From Neoalteromonas flava (GTDB lineage: Bacteria > Pseudomonadota > Gammaproteobacteria > Enterobacterales > Alteromonadaceae): a stretch of DNA of 64,000 nucleotides. A program made the translations under genes and the position numbers. Location: NCBI RefSeq assembly GCF_002807685.1, contig NZ_PEAX01000001.1:310001-374000 (forward strand), read 5' to 3'. The notes beneath the pieces were generated by a model, which searched no databases, had not been told where the DNA came from, and worked only from the letters and a program-made list of their open reading frames with translations. Of this stretch, positions 53,881-64,000 are shown one piece after another. The number at the start of each line of letters is the position of its first letter. The stretch's first letter is position 1.

Positions 53881-54813
53881 GTGGATTTTACCTATTCTTC
53901 AAATCTCGAACGCAATGATAGCCTTGGAGCAAGCGCACTTAGCTCTGTGGCGAGCGTTGAACAGGATTACTCACAACCGCTAACCCATGCAATTGAATAC
54001 ACTGCGTTTCTTAACCTAATGTTGGCGAGTATTGAGCTCGACGAGCTGTGTGAAAACTATTATCAATATCTCGGCGGGAAATTGCCGCTTAAACGGCTAG
54101 CTTTCACCCAAGACAAAAACCTACACTGCTGGGGCACAAAAAGTGCGCAACACATAGATATTGTTTTACCCTGCGCGGCCAAAACTAAACATGCGGACGC
54201 AAAAGTCAGCGCCATTCAGTACACATTTGCACGTATCCTGAGTATTAGTGAGCAACAAGTTTTACACGACTTGCACACGCATTTTTGTATACCCTTAGGC
54301 CATGCCCTGGCCTATCAGCGTCTACTCAATCAAGCGACAACTGACGCGCTTACGGGCTTAACTAATCGTGCGGGGTTCGATCAACAATTACAACGTGCGT
54401 TTAGTCAGTTCGAGCGCCATGGTCTTGGATTTGGTTTGCTCGTGGTTGATCTCGATAATTTTAAACAGGTCAATGACCGCTTTGGTCATCTGCAAGGTGA
54501 CAAAGTATTGCAAGAAGTAGCAGAGCAGCTGCGCGCTTCATTACGCGACGAAGACTTACCATTTCGTTTCGGCGGTGATGAATTTTGTTGTTTAATTAAC
54601 GCGGCAGATAACGCCCAGCTAGAGCGCGTTGGACAGCGAATATTGAAATCGATGCGTCAATCAGCGCTACTCCACAAACACGGGATCACCGCCAGCATCG
54701 GTGGCGCTATCGCAACAGTAAGAGATAATTTAGAGTCATTGTTTTACAAGGCCGACCAAGCCGTATATCGGGTAAAAGCCAGTAATAAAAACGGCGTAGA
54801 CGTTGCTGCGTAG
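53881..54813 (+). CDS. GGDEF diguanylate cyclase
   Basis: A 310-residue cytoplasmic protein with no membrane segments. The start is the GTG at 53881 with GGAG six bases before it; the TTG at 53869 lacks a site. The N-terminal about 145 residues are an unrecognised, probably sensory, helical region. The GGDEF domain follows: TTDALTGLTNRAGFDQQL, VVDLDNFKQVNDRFGHLQGD and the active loop RFGGDEF. RDED five residues before GGDEF is an intact I-site (RxxD), so product inhibition by c-di-GMP is likely. It may influence motility or adhesion, but no target is indicated. Confidence 0.9.
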   Translation: MDFTYSSNLERNDSLGASALSSVASVEQDYSQPLTHAIEYTAFLNLMLASIELDELCENYYQYLGGKLPLKRLAFTQDKNLHCWGTKSAQHIDIVLPCAAKTKHADAKVSAIQYTFARILSISEQQVLHDLHTHFCIPLGHALAYQRLLNQATTDALTGLTNRAGFDQQLQRAFSQFERHGLGFGLLVVDLDNFKQVNDRFGHLQGDKVLQEVAEQLRASLRDEDLPFRFGGDEFCCLINAADNAQLERVGQRILKSMRQSALLHKHGITASIGGAIATVRDNLESLFYKADQAVYRVKASNKNGVDVAA

Positions 54814-54818
54814 CTAGT

Positions 54819-56234
54819 CTAATGGCTTTCGTTTGCCTGCCAATGCAGGTGAACTGTATCAGCATCAATCAGCACTGCTAACAATTGTTGTCCCGCAAAA
54901 ACACCGAGCACTGACCTACGATGCCATGTGGGAACCTGCCACTCTTTAAACCAAACTTTTAACCGCTTTGCTTGCTGTTGCGAATTAAACGCAAAGTAAT
55001 GCTCACCGATGTTACTGCGAACGTGCCATTGCACATTCTCGTCGGACATATTTTCAGGCGCACTCAATTGCACCTTTGCCGCTGTACCAGAGCTTAGTAA
55101 CATTCCTCTTGAAGAGAGCTCGATATGCCACCTTAGCGCCCGACCAAGCGCATCCGTAGTTACCACATTCGCGTTATCTGCACAAAGTACATCGCAGTCT
55201 ATCGCTTGATAACATTCAGCAAAAGCATATAACGAATCTTTAAACACCCTTACTTCATGGGTCCCCCAAGCGACATGCCCTTGACTATCATTTGAACCAG
55301 TCAGAAGTTGGCCAATTTGCAGAAGTACTGCATGACTTGGTAGCGCAATTTTTTGCTGATGTAACCAATAGCGCAGTAAATCATTTTCGAGCTGGCTAGG
55401 TAATGCGATAAGCTTAGAGCGATATAACGCACCATTAGCGCTGCTCAGCTCTTTGAGCTTTTCCTCCAACAATAATTCCAAGCTTTCCTGCTGTTCAGCA
55501 CACAACTGTGCTGTACGCTGCATTGCGGCTTGCATCCCCTCCCAGCGTTCTCGCCAATGTTTTGCCATGACCGGGAACAACGAGTTGCGGATGAAGTTGC
55601 GGTCAAAACGCTCATCTTGATTAGATTCATCTTCTATCCAGTGCAAATCGCGTTGTGCTGCATACTCTTCTAGTTCTGCGCGGCTGACTGACAGCAGTGG
55701 TCTGCCAAGAAAAAGTGTTTGCGCGCTTAATGTGCGCGTGGTTATGGGTTGCATACCTGCCAATCCCTTCGGTCCACTGCCACGCAGCAGTCGCATTAGT
55801 AAAGTTTCGATTTGGTCGTTGCGGTGATGTGCCAGCAACAGCAGTCCATTATGGCTTACATGCTTGGCAAATGCTGCATAGCGCGCAACTCGAGCAGCCT
55901 CTTCAAGGCTTTGACGACCTTGGCGGGCGACATTAACCACTTCATTAATGATCGCCAATCCATTACCTCGAACCAATGTCTCGACGTGTTGCTGCCAATC
56001 ATTTGCGTGTGGGCTGAGCTGATGGTTTATATGAATTATTTTGAGGGTTAGGCCTCTGGCTTTGGCCCAAGGTGCGGCGATATTAAGCAACGCAACACTG
56101 TCTAAGCCGCCAGAGCAACCTAGCCAAACTGTATCAACCGGTTCCGCGGTGGGACGCTGTTTAAGATAGGCATCGAAAACGCCTTCAAGATTTGCTTGAA
56201 GGCGTTGTAGGATTGATAAGTTAGCAGTATCCAA
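54819..56234 (-). CDS. tilS: tRNA(Ile)-lysidine synthetase TilS
   Basis: A 471-residue N-type ATP-PPase. It adds lysine to C34 of tRNA-Ile(CAU). The PP-loop is SGGLDS (41-46), and [17 protein letters not shown] follows. [20 protein letters not shown] is the second conserved block. The C-terminal half carries the substrate-binding domain ending [18 protein letters not shown]. It overlaps accA by 14 bp, the usual accA-tilS pairing. Confidence 0.94.
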   Translation of the reverse strand: MDTANLSILQRLQANLEGVFDAYLKQRPTAEPVDTVWLGCSGGLDSVALLNIAAPWAKARGLTLKIIHINHQLSPHANDWQQHVETLVRGNGLAIINEVVNVARQGRQSLEEAARVARYAAFAKHVSHNGLLLLAHHRNDQIETLLMRLLRGSGPKGLAGMQPITTRTLSAQTLFLGRPLLSVSRAELEEYAAQRDLHWIEDESNQDERFDRNFIRNSLFPVMAKHWRERWEGMQAAMQRTAQLCAEQQESLELLLEEKLKELSSANGALYRSKLIALPSQLENDLLRYWLHQQKIALPSHAVLLQIGQLLTGSNDSQGHVAWGTHEVRVFKDSLYAFAECYQAIDCDVLCADNANVVTTDALGRALRWHIELSSRGMLLSSGTAAKVQLSAPENMSDENVQWHVRSNIGEHYFAFNSQQQAKRLKVWFKEWQVPTWHRRSVLGVFAGQQLLAVLIDADTVHLHWQANESH

Positions 56235-57177
56235 ACGACATTAATCGCTCGTAGCGTTGCTCCAATAGCTCATCGGTGGACAATTCCAGCAATTGCGACA
56301 ACTGTTGCTTGATTGTCGCTTTCAGATTCGCCGCAGCGCCGTCAAAATCCCGATGTGCTCCACCCAGCGGTTCATCAATAATGGTATTGATCAAACCCAA
56401 CTCATGAATTTGCTGCGCGCTGACGCCCATCGCTTCAGCTGCGATTGGGGCTTTCTCTGCGCTCTTCCACAAAATCGATGCGCAGCCTTCGGGAGAAATA
56501 ACCGAATACGTACTGTACTGCAGCATATTGACCCGATCTCCCACACCGATAGCCAAAGCTCCGCCAGAACCGCCTTCACCAATCACGGTGCAAATAACCG
56601 GCACTTTAAGCTCGGCCATTTCTTTTAAGTTACGCGCAATCGCTTCGCTTTGACCGCGCTCTTCTGCACCAACGCCAGGATAAGCCCCAGGGGTGTCAAT
56701 GAAAGTAATAATCGGTAAACCAAAACGCTCTGCCAACTTCATCAAACGCAATGCCTTGCGATATCCTTCGGGTTTCGGCATACCAAAATTGCGTCTGATT
56801 TTCTCTTTAGTATCGCGCCCTTTCTGATGCCCAATAATCATGACTGGTTGACCATCAAGTTCAGCTAAACCGCCGACAATAGCCTTATCGTCTGCGTATG
56901 CACGATCACCTGCCAGTTCTTGAAAGTCACTAAACAGTCGCTTGACATAATCATGGGTGTAAGGGCGATTAGGGTGGCGCGCAATTTGCGAAATTTGCCA
57001 AGCCCCTAAGTTAGAGAAAATCTTTTTCGTTTGCTCTACATTTTTCTCTTGTAAGCGGGTGATTTCCTCTTCGATACTAACGTCGAATTCGCCGTCCTGG
57101 TTGACTAACTGCAACTCTTTTATTTTCGCCTCTAACTCGGCGATGGGTTGCTCAAAATCCAAAAAATGTGAGTTCAT
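56221..57177 (-). CDS. accA: Acetyl-CoA carboxylase carboxyltransferase subunit alpha
   Basis: A 318-residue AccA, the standard length. It has [19 protein letters not shown] at the N-terminus and the crotonase-fold core: [40 protein letters not shown] and [15 protein letters not shown]. It pairs with AccD (not in this window) in the first step of fatty-acid synthesis. It lies 40 bp after dnaE. Confidence 0.96.
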   Translation of the reverse strand: MNSHFLDFEQPIAELEAKIKELQLVNQDGEFDVSIEEEITRLQEKNVEQTKKIFSNLGAWQISQIARHPNRPYTHDYVKRLFSDFQELAGDRAYADDKAIVGGLAELDGQPVMIIGHQKGRDTKEKIRRNFGMPKPEGYRKALRLMKLAERFGLPIITFIDTPGAYPGVGAEERGQSEAIARNLKEMAELKVPVICTVIGEGGSGGALAIGVGDRVNMLQYSTYSVISPEGCASILWKSAEKAPIAAEAMGVSAQQIHELGLINTIIDEPLGGAHRDFDGAAANLKATIKQQLSQLLELSTDELLEQRYERLMSFGYC

Positions 57178-57218
57178 TCCAAATCCTGTTTTATCGTCGC
57201 GTCTTTAGCCTAAATCAG

Positions 57219-60200
57219 TTACCTAAACTCCAGCGCAATAGACGATTCGCCTACGCACTGTTTGAGTTCATGCAGTAACTGATCGTCTGGCGTGACATAC
57301 CAATCGGCACCACAGGCAACCGTGACTTCTACGTCAGGGTGGTGCACCACAAAGTGGACTGGACAACTGCCGCCACGATAGTTATCTAATATCTTATGTA
57401 GTGTAGACACTGCGTCGAAATTACACCACTCGGCATCAACTTGCAGCGATATCGCGCCCAAATTCGTTTCTCTGGCTGCAACGATATCCATTACGTCTCT
57501 GGCGGTAATTGTATTGCCCCCAGAGAATTCATCAAAGCTGACCTGTCCTTTTACCAGCAATATTTTGTCATTTTCCAGCATAGATTCGTATTGTTCATAC
57601 ATATCGGGGAAAAATCGTACATCCATACGGGCACTTTTATCATCTAAGGTAACGATTGCCCAGCGTTTACCCTTTTTATTGGTCATCACCCGCACACCCA
57701 ACACCAAACCAACGGCAGATGCAACTGCTTCACGACCTGTCGGCTTCAAGTCAACCAAACGACCATCGGTATAATGCGACAATTCTTCAATATATTGATT
57801 GATGGGGTGACCAGTAAGGTACAAGCCAAGGGTCTCTTTCTCGCCTTCGAGCCAAATTTTTTCCGACCATTGCGGGACATCAGCAAACGCTTGTTTGACA
57901 TCATCCGGCTCAGTGGTCAGTAACCCGAACATATCAGATTGCCCATAGGATTCGGCCCGCGCATGCTGATCCGCCGCCGCTAATGCCTCCGGTAATGAAG
58001 CCATGATCGCAGCACGATGCGGTCCCAAATTGTCCATCGCACCGGATAACACCAGCTTTTCAAGCACCCGGCGATTTACCTTTTTAATATCAACCTTGGC
58101 ACAAAAATCAAATAAATCAGTAAAACGACCATGCTTCTCGCGCGCAGCAATAATAGCCTCAATCGGACCTTCACCAACTCCCTTGATTGCACCAATGCCA
58201 TAAACAATCCGACCTTCAGGATCGACCGTAAACTTATAGCGCCCGCTGTTTAGGTCAGGCGGTAAAAGCGTCAGTCCCATACGGTTACATTCATCGACCA
58301 AGGTCACAATCTTATCGGTGTTATCCATATCCGCCGACATAACGGCAGCCATAAACTGAGCGGGGTAATGCGCCTTTAGCCATAAGGTTTGGTAGGACAC
58401 CAATGCATAAGCGGCGGAGTGTGATTTGTTAAAGCCATAACCGGCAAACTTCTCTACCAAATCGAAGATTTTCATCGCCAAATCAGGGTCAATGTTATTG
58501 TCTTTCGCCCCTGCAGCAAATACCTCGCGCTGTTTAGCCATTTCCTCAGGCTTTTTCTTACCCATCGCTCGTCGTAATAAGTCGGCGCCGCCCAGACTGT
58601 AACCCGCCATTTCCTGAGCAATCTGCATCACCTGCTCTTGGTATAGAATGATCCCATAGGTTGGTTCTAGGATTGGCTGCAAGCACTCGTGTTGATAGTT
58701 TTCATCTGGGTAGGAAATCGCTTCTCGACCATGCTTACGATCAATGAAGTTGTCGACCATGCCTGACTGCAACGGCCCGGGCCTAAACAGTGCTACCAAA
58801 GCGATAATATCTTCAAAACAGTCAGGACGAAGGCGTTTGATAAGGTCTTTCATACCCCGTGATTCAAGCTGAAACACCGCTGTAGTTTCAGCTCGCTGCA
58901 ACATGTCAAAACTGGTTTTATCAACCAAGGGTATCGCGCTGATATCAATCTTTTGACCATCAACCTCACCAATCATTTCAATCGCCCATTGAATGATGGT
59001 TAGCGTTCTCAGACCAAGAAAGTCAAATTTTACCAGACCTGCCGTTTCAACATCGTTCTTATCAAACTGAGTGACGGGGTTGTTGCCCTCGTCATCGCAA
59101 TACAAAGGAGCAAAATCAGTAATTTTAGTCGGCGCAATAACCACCCCACCCGCATGCTTACCAGCATTGCGGGTGACGCCTTCGAGTACGCGCGCCATGG
59201 TCATCAATTCTGCAACTTCATCGTCACTGGCTTCCAGCTCGCCTAAGCGCGGCTCTACGTCAAACGCTTTCGCCAGAGTCATGCCAGGATCGGATGGGAT
59301 CAGTTTACTGATACGATCAACAAATCCATAAGGGTGGCCAAGTACGCGACCAACATCCCGTACAACGGCCTTTGCCGCCATGGTGCCAAAGGTAATGATC
59401 TGAGATACCGCATCGCGACCATACATTTGCGCCACGTGATCAATAACTTCATCCCGACGGTCCATGCAGAAATCGACATCAAAATCCGGCATCGAAACCC
59501 GCTCAGGGTTGAGGAATCGTTCGAAGAGTAAGTCAAATTCTAGCGGGTCCAGATCAGTAATTGATAACGCGTAAGCAACCAAGGAGCCCGCGCCCGATCC
59601 CCGCCCCGGTCCAACCGGAATATCATGATCTTTACTCCACTGGATAAACTCCATAACGATCAGGAAGTAGCCGGGAAATCCCATTTGATTGATTACATCT
59701 AGCTCAATTTGCAAGCGTTCGTCGTACTCAGGGCGCTTTTCTTTGCGAACTTGCTCGTCTGGAAACAAAAATTCCAGACGCTTCTCTAAACCCTCACGCG
59801 ACACCTTGACCAAATAATCCGCATCCGACATACCGCCGGTAGGAAACTTAGGCAAAAAGTATTCGCCCAGCTTAACCGTTACGTTACAGCGCTTAGCTAT
59901 TTCAACCGTATTTTCAATCGCTTCAGGAATATCCTCAAAAAGTGCCAGCATTTCTGCCGGAGAACGCAGGTATTGTTCAGAGCTGTAGCGCTTGGGTCGA
60001 CGCTTATCATCAAGCGTGTAACCATCATGAATAGCAACTCGGATTTCGTGTGGCTCAAATCCTTCCTGATCGATAAAACACACCTCATTAGTCGCCACGA
60101 CTGGCAGGTCCTGCTGTGCTGCGAAAGCGACGGCACTGTGCACATAATCTTCTTCCGACGCACGACCTGTGCGCGTTAGTTCGATATAGAAACGGTCGTT

Positions 60201-60716
60201 GAAATATTGCTGGTAAAACCCAGCGATTTGACTCGCTAGACTTTGATTGCCCTTAACTAAGGCAATACCTATATCGCCTTGCATTCCACCGGACAATGCA
60301 ATGATGCCTTGGTTATGATCAGCTAACCACTGCTGATCAATTACTGCGCGGTTATGCAAATAGCCGCGTTTATAGGCTTCTGAGATCAGGTGAGTGATAT
60401 TTTTATAGCCGGTTTCATCCATCGCTAACAACGTTAAACGGACTAACTGATCCGGCATAAAGGGGCTATTTAACCAGGCATCGACACCGATAATAGGCTT
60501 TAATCCCAGCGCATGTGATTCGGAATAAAACTTCACCAGCCCACACATATTCATTTGGTCGGTGATCGCTATCGCTGGCATTCCCATATCTTTAGCTCTG
60601 GCCAAAATCGGTTTGACCTTATTGAGGCCATCCATCATGGAAAAGTCACTGTGTACACGAAGATGAATAAAGGACGCTGTGGTCATTGCCTGCGACTGTT
60701 CTTCGGCCTGCGTCAT
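57219..60716 (-). CDS. dnaE: DNA polymerase III subunit alpha
   Basis: A 1165-residue replicative polymerase. An N-terminal PHP domain ([20 protein letters not shown]) is followed by the palm with catalytic aspartates in [18 protein letters not shown], after [16 protein letters not shown]. The fingers contain [11 protein letters not shown], and the C-terminus has an OB fold ([18 protein letters not shown] region) and a tau-binding tail. The first ATG may not be used: a second ATG at residue 11 is closer to the conserved start. Lies between rnhB and accA as in most gammaproteobacteria. Confidence 0.96.
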   Translation of the reverse strand: MTQAEEQSQAMTTASFIHLRVHSDFSMMDGLNKVKPILARAKDMGMPAIAITDQMNMCGLVKFYSESHALGLKPIIGVDAWLNSPFMPDQLVRLTLLAMDETGYKNITHLISEAYKRGYLHNRAVIDQQWLADHNQGIIALSGGMQGDIGIALVKGNQSLASQIAGFYQQYFNDRFYIELTRTGRASEEDYVHSAVAFAAQQDLPVVATNEVCFIDQEGFEPHEIRVAIHDGYTLDDKRRPKRYSSEQYLRSPAEMLALFEDIPEAIENTVEIAKRCNVTVKLGEYFLPKFPTGGMSDADYLVKVSREGLEKRLEFLFPDEQVRKEKRPEYDERLQIELDVINQMGFPGYFLIVMEFIQWSKDHDIPVGPGRGSGAGSLVAYALSITDLDPLEFDLLFERFLNPERVSMPDFDVDFCMDRRDEVIDHVAQMYGRDAVSQIITFGTMAAKAVVRDVGRVLGHPYGFVDRISKLIPSDPGMTLAKAFDVEPRLGELEASDDEVAELMTMARVLEGVTRNAGKHAGGVVIAPTKITDFAPLYCDDEGNNPVTQFDKNDVETAGLVKFDFLGLRTLTIIQWAIEMIGEVDGQKIDISAIPLVDKTSFDMLQRAETTAVFQLESRGMKDLIKRLRPDCFEDIIALVALFRPGPLQSGMVDNFIDRKHGREAISYPDENYQHECLQPILEPTYGIILYQEQVMQIAQEMAGYSLGGADLLRRAMGKKKPEEMAKQREVFAAGAKDNNIDPDLAMKIFDLVEKFAGYGFNKSHSAAYALVSYQTLWLKAHYPAQFMAAVMSADMDNTDKIVTLVDECNRMGLTLLPPDLNSGRYKFTVDPEGRIVYGIGAIKGVGEGPIEAIIAAREKHGRFTDLFDFCAKVDIKKVNRRVLEKLVLSGAMDNLGPHRAAIMASLPEALAAADQHARAESYGQSDMFGLLTTEPDDVKQAFADVPQWSEKIWLEGEKETLGLYLTGHPINQYIEELSHYTDGRLVDLKPTGREAVASAVGLVLGVRVMTNKKGKRWAIVTLDDKSARMDVRFFPDMYEQYESMLENDKILLVKGQVSFDEFSGGNTITARDVMDIVAARETNLGAISLQVDAEWCNFDAVSTLHKILDNYRGGSCPVHFVVHHPDVEVTVACGADWYVTPDDQLLHELKQCVGESSIALEFR

Positions 60717-60719
60717 GAA

Positions 60720-61307
60720 TTACGTACCTGCTGTAAGTTTGCTAAGGATGGATTGTACTGGTTTAAAACTTTTTCGGTAGCAGTCTAATACACCATGTTG
60801 TTCAATGGCAGCAAAATGCGCTTTGGTGGGGTAGCCTTTATGTTTATCAAAACCAAATTCCGGGTGTTTTTCATGCAGTTCCAACATCTCTGCATCACGG
60901 GTTACTTTAGCTAAAATTGACGCCGCACCAATTTCCGCATGAATCGCATCGCCTTTCACTACTGCTTCGCTTGCATAGTGCCATTGTGGCAGTCTATTTC
61001 CGTCCACTCGCACCCATTCAGGCTGGATGGGTAATGCCTCTACGGCACGCTGCATAGCCAGCATTGATGCGTGAAGAATATTTAAATGGTCGATTTCTGC
61101 AGGAGATGCTCTGCCGATTGCCCAACTTAACGCGTGAGCTTTAATTTGCTCAGCCAAAACAATACGCTTTTGTTCAGAAAGTTTTTTCGAATCGGTCAGC
61201 CCATCGATGGGATTGTCAGGATCTAAAATAACTGCAGCGGTTACCACATCACCCACCAATGGTCCTCTTCCGACTTCATCAACACCTGCAATACGCTGGT
61301 ATTCCAT
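60720..61307 (-). CDS. rnhB: Ribonuclease HII
   Basis: A 195-residue RNase HII that removes ribonucleotides from DNA. Catalytic Asp10 and Glu11 lie in [12 protein letters not shown], with Asp102 in [23 protein letters not shown] and [12 protein letters not shown] are further family blocks. It is 3 bp after lpxB and 3 bp before dnaE. Confidence 0.95.
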   Translation of the reverse strand: MEYQRIAGVDEVGRGPLVGDVVTAAVILDPDNPIDGLTDSKKLSEQKRIVLAEQIKAHALSWAIGRASPAEIDHLNILHASMLAMQRAVEALPIQPEWVRVDGNRLPQWHYASEAVVKGDAIHAEIGAASILAKVTRDAEMLELHEKHPEFGFDKHKGYPTKAHFAAIEQHGVLDCYRKSFKPVQSILSKLTAGT

Positions 61308-61310
61308 CGT

Positions 61311-62501
61311 TTATAACTCCTCAGCGTTGCTTTGTGTCGGCATGTTCGCCAAGTTCAGAACCGCGGTCGCTGCCTGATGGTCGGCATTGCACTGTAGACT
61401 CTGATGAATACGCGTAAACGTTTGTTTTAGCGTGTCACCCTGTGCGCCAAATAGCGGCAATAAGTGCTGCGCCAAATTTTCAGGATTCACATCAGCTTGC
61501 AATAATTCAGGCACAAGCGCTTCATCGGCCAACAAATTAGGAAGTGAGAAAAACGCCGGTTTATACAAATACCCCATGATAAAACGGGTCAACTTCGCCA
61601 TTTTATAAGCCACCACCATTGGACGTTTGCATAACATGGCTTCCAGCGTTGCAGTGCCTGATGCAATGAGCACCGCGTCTGCTGCAAGCAGGCATTCTCG
61701 TGATTGCCCATCCACAATGCGTATGTCTAGTAATGAGGTTTCTCTTCCCTGCGTAAATTTGTCTACGATAGCCTGGATCTGTTGATACCTTGCATCATTC
61801 GCAGCAGGGATTAAAACCGCAAGCGGCTTATCCAAATCTAACTGGCTCGCCACCAGAAGTGCGGTGGATAAAAAATCGTTGAGTAATGCATTTACCTCAC
61901 CTTGGCGCGAACCTGGTAATGCCGCCAATACAGTTGCGTCACTTGTCACGCCTAAAATCTTACGCGCGGGTTCTTGCTCAGCATTTAACGGGATAGTATC
62001 AGCGAGTGTGTGACCCACAAATTGGTAGGGCACGTTATATTGCTGATATATACCCGCCTCAAAAGGAAATAAACCAAGCACCAAATGGGTGGCCTTAGCA
62101 ATTTTATGAATGCGCTTCTCACGCCATGCCCAAACCGTAGGGCTAACATAATGGACGGTCTTTATACCTACTTGCTTGAGTACGGTTTCGATGCGTAAAT
62201 TAAAATCGGGGGCGTCAACGCCAATGAAGACATCCGGTCGGTCATCGGTAAAATGCTCTATCACCTGCCGCTTTACTGCCAGTAAACGCCTGATACGCGA
62301 CAAAACTTCGACTAGCCCCATAACCGAAAGCTCTTCCATATCGACCAGTGAGTGCATGCCCTGTGCCAGCATGTGACGGCCACCGATACCGCTAAACCGG
62401 ATGTTGGGGTGTTGAAGTTTGAGCTCGCGCATTAATCCAGCAGCAAGCACATCCCCAGACGGCTCACCGGCGATAATACCGATATGCAATGACGCTGACA
62501 T
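61311..62501 (-). CDS. lpxB: Lipid-A-disaccharide synthase
   Basis: A 396-residue LpxB (GT19). The N-terminal IGIIAGEPSGDVLAAGLM and FSGIGGRHMLAQGM are diagnostic. VSPTVWAWREKRI and LPGSRQGEV follow, and the donor site includes IASGTATLEAML. It joins UDP-diacylglucosamine and lipid X to form the lipid A disaccharide. Slightly longer than the E. coli protein (382). Confidence 0.96.
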   Translation of the reverse strand: MSASLHIGIIAGEPSGDVLAAGLMRELKLQHPNIRFSGIGGRHMLAQGMHSLVDMEELSVMGLVEVLSRIRRLLAVKRQVIEHFTDDRPDVFIGVDAPDFNLRIETVLKQVGIKTVHYVSPTVWAWREKRIHKIAKATHLVLGLFPFEAGIYQQYNVPYQFVGHTLADTIPLNAEQEPARKILGVTSDATVLAALPGSRQGEVNALLNDFLSTALLVASQLDLDKPLAVLIPAANDARYQQIQAIVDKFTQGRETSLLDIRIVDGQSRECLLAADAVLIASGTATLEAMLCKRPMVVAYKMAKLTRFIMGYLYKPAFFSLPNLLADEALVPELLQADVNPENLAQHLLPLFGAQGDTLKQTFTRIHQSLQCNADHQAATAVLNLANMPTQSNAEEL

Positions 62502-62504
62502 TGA

Positions 62505-63278
62505 TTAACGAATAATGCCGCGTTCAGACTGTTCTATAAAATCAGCTAACAAGCCGACTTCTGGAGTTTGCGTCGCCATTTCTTTTAGTAGAGATATCGC
62601 CTGATCGGCAGTGTTGCCATCGCGATAGATGATTTTGTAAGCGCGTTTGATTTGCATGATGGTTTCTTTGCCATACCCACGACGACGCAGGCCTTCAGAA
62701 TTGATACCTTGCGGAATGTGTTTAGTCCCACTGATCATGACAAAAGGCGGAATATCACGCAGAATAATTGCACCACCGCCGGCAAAACTGTGCGAACCTA
62801 CTTTGCAAAACTGGTGAATGGCCGCCAAGCCGCCTAATATTACGCTGTTACCCACATGCACATGGCCTGCTAAAGTCACATTATTGGCGAAAATATTGTC
62901 ATCACCAACCACACAATCATGGGCAACATGGACATTAACCATTAACAGGTTATTACTGCCTATTTTAGTTAACTCTTGATCTTGTACTGTGCCACGATGC
63001 ACAGTGACCGACTCACGGAAAATATTATTATCGCCTATCTCTAGACGCGTCGGTTCACCGGCATATTTTTTATCCTGACAAGCCTCGCCGATACTTGCGA
63101 ATTGATAAAAGTGATTACCCTTACCGATTTTACTTGGACCTTTGATAACGACATGAGATTCAATAACGCAATCATCACCTATCTCAACATCGTTACCAAT
63201 ATAGCTAAATGGACCAACAGAAACGTTATTGCCCAATTTGGCACCAGGTTCAATGATCGCAGTGGCGTGTATTGTCAT
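62505..63278 (-). CDS. lpxA: UDP-N-acetylglucosamine acyltransferase
   Basis: A 257-residue LpxA with a left-handed beta-helix of hexapeptide repeats. The catalytic histidine is His120 in [14 protein letters not shown], matching E. coli His125. It transfers 3-hydroxyacyl from ACP to UDP-GlcNAc in the first step of lipid A synthesis. It begins immediately after the fabZ stop. Standard length. Confidence 0.96.
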   Translation of the reverse strand: MTIHATAIIEPGAKLGNNVSVGPFSYIGNDVEIGDDCVIESHVVIKGPSKIGKGNHFYQFASIGEACQDKKYAGEPTRLEIGDNNIFRESVTVHRGTVQDQELTKIGSNNLLMVNVHVAHDCVVGDDNIFANNVTLAGHVHVGNSVILGGLAAIHQFCKVGSHSFAGGGAIILRDIPPFVMISGTKHIPQGINSEGLRRRGYGKETIMQIKRAYKIIYRDGNTADQAISLLKEMATQTPEVGLLADFIEQSERGIIR

Positions 63279-63725
63279 TTAAATAGCTCGCATTGCACAC
63301 ATAAATTCGGCAGAACAGGCCTCCTCGCCATCAACACTGCCCACACCGTGGAATTTCCAGATCCCGCGTCTTTCTTTAATTAGCTTAACGTCAAAATCAA
63401 GTCTGTCACCCGGCGTAACCGGACGCTTAAAACGCGCCTTATCAATCCCTGCATAGAGATAAAGCTCATCACTTTTCCCCTTCGTCTTAAAGCCTAGCAC
63501 ACCAGCCGCTTGCGCCATAGCTTCCAAAATCAAGACGCCAGGGAAAATCGGATGGCCAGGAAAATGGCCCATAAAACAAGGCTCATTAAAGGTTATGTTC
63601 TTGTAGGCTTTGATACTCTCGCCTGATTGAAAATCAGTTACGCGATCGATCAGTAGGAACGGATACCGATGAGGAAGTAAATCCAAAATTTCTTGAATTT
63701 CAATGGGATTTAATGAGTTGGCCAA
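63279..63725 (-). CDS. fabZ: 3-hydroxyacyl-ACP dehydratase FabZ
   Basis: A 148-residue hotdog-fold dehydratase. The start is TTG at 63725 with GGAGG just upstream. It gives the usual N-terminus ([20 protein letters not shown]) and puts the catalytic pair at His54 and Glu68 ([20 protein letters not shown]), exactly as in E. coli. An earlier in-frame GTG at 63758 would add 11 unconserved residues. It provides unsaturated acyl-ACP for fatty acids and competes with LpxA for 3-hydroxyacyl-ACP. No lpxD precedes it. Confidence 0.93.
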   Translation of the reverse strand: MANSLNPIEIQEILDLLPHRYPFLLIDRVTDFQSGESIKAYKNITFNEPCFMGHFPGHPIFPGVLILEAMAQAAGVLGFKTKGKSDELYLYAGIDKARFKRPVTPGDRLDFDVKLIKERRGIWKFHGVGSVDGEEACSAEFMCAMRAI

Positions 63726-63823
63726 AGTGCCTCCGCTGCATAGTAACGCTCTTACCACATAGGTTAGCGTCAGTGTTTAATTTTGGCTGCCAACAATACG
63801 CGCAAAAAGCCAAAAAACAAATC

Positions 63824-63849
63824 AGACCAAACAGCTAAGTGTTTGGTCT
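63824..63849 (-). terminator. Intrinsic terminator downstream of skp
   Basis: A perfect 10-bp stem AGACCAAACA/TGTTTGGTCT with a 6-nt loop. On the minus strand it is followed by GATTTGTTTTTT. It lies 20 bp after the skp stop, so fabZ must have its own promoter or depend on read-through. Confidence 0.85.
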
Positions 63850-63869
63850 AACTGTGTTTCATCGACCGT

Positions 63870-64000
63870 TTAGTTTAACTTATTAACGTTTTCGAGTACT
63901 TGTGCAGAAATATCAAATTTCGGCTTGGTAAACGAAACTGCGCCGGCATCGATGACCATATCATAGTTGCCATCTGCTGCGACTTTATCAATTGACTGAC
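63870..64000 (-). CDS. skp: Periplasmic chaperone Skp/OmpH (C-terminal end only)
   Basis: The last 43 codons and a stop, running off the right edge. The visible end, AADGNYDMVIDAGAVSFTK then DISAQVLENVNKLN, is the conserved C-terminal part of Skp/OmpH, which carries outer-membrane proteins across the periplasm. The neighbour beyond the window is probably bamA. It is upstream of fabZ with only 144 bp between them. Confidence 0.85.
   Translation of the reverse strand, partial: QSIDKVAADGNYDMVIDAGAVSFTKPKFDISAQVLENVNKLN

Noticed and set aside
1-64000. CRISPR array, prophage, insertion sequence or restriction/defence island
   Set aside because: No regularly spaced direct repeats, transposase, phage structural or cas genes were seen in the sequence.

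Overview
The window looks like the chromosome of a free-living, polarly flagellated marine gammaproteobacterium of the Alteromonadales, most like the Idiomarinaceae. This is an inference from gene families and gene order: a Vibrio/Shewanella-type flagellar locus with flgT and flgP, cheV-cheR beside flgA, the fabZ-lpxA-lpxB-rnhB-dnaE-accA-tilS housekeeping block, and sigma-54 and sigma-28 flagellar promoters. No insertion sequence, prophage, rRNA or CRISPR array was seen. The only RNA gene found is a tRNA-Arg(CCT).

Region 1 (1-15474, minus strand) is a flagellin glycosylation locus. Read in the direction of transcription it holds a very large Maf glycosyltransferase, pseB, pseC, pseF, a GT9-like transferase, pseI, pseG and a pseH-like acetyltransferase. 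It continues into an acyl-chemistry module (ACP, ketoacyl reductase-like SDR, acyl-AMP ligase, LuxE-like and LuxC-like proteins). A LicD-family gene with its own sigma-28-like promoter runs off the left edge. The pse genes make CMP-pseudaminic acid. The acyl module and LicD protein probably decorate it. A G9 tract inside the pseH-like gene could give phase variation.

Region 2 (15476-24667) holds fliT, fliS, fliD, flaG and four tandem flagellin genes on the minus strand, plus a plus-strand beta-propeller (sialidase-like) gene. The flagellins fall into two classes by C-terminus, leader and promoter. The long intergenic regions carry repeated leader-like elements. Two hairpins just before intrinsic terminators expose sequences exactly complementary (13 and 11 nt) to the Shine-Dalgarno regions of the class B flagellins, which suggests RNA-level cross-control between flagellins.

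Region 3 (24674-42254) is the rod-hook-basal body locus: flgL to flgB, cheR and cheV on the minus strand, and flgA, flgM and flgN on the plus strand. htpX and flgP (minus) and flgT (plus) follow. Sigma-54 promoters are visible before flgB, flgF, flgA, flgT and probably flgP. Sigma-28 promoters are visible before cheV, flgM and the flagellins. This is the expected class II/III hierarchy.

Region 4 (42255-64000) is mostly housekeeping: tRNA-Arg, a sugar-porter MFS protein, smrA, purL, mltF, tadA, a PspB-like gene, a Kef-type antiporter, a diguanylate cyclase, then tilS, accA, dnaE, rnhB, lpxB, lpxA, fabZ and the end of skp. lpxD is absent from its usual place between skp and fabZ. Two small genes were found by eye: a 54-aa exported protein and a 50-aa very basic protein preceded by a Pho box.
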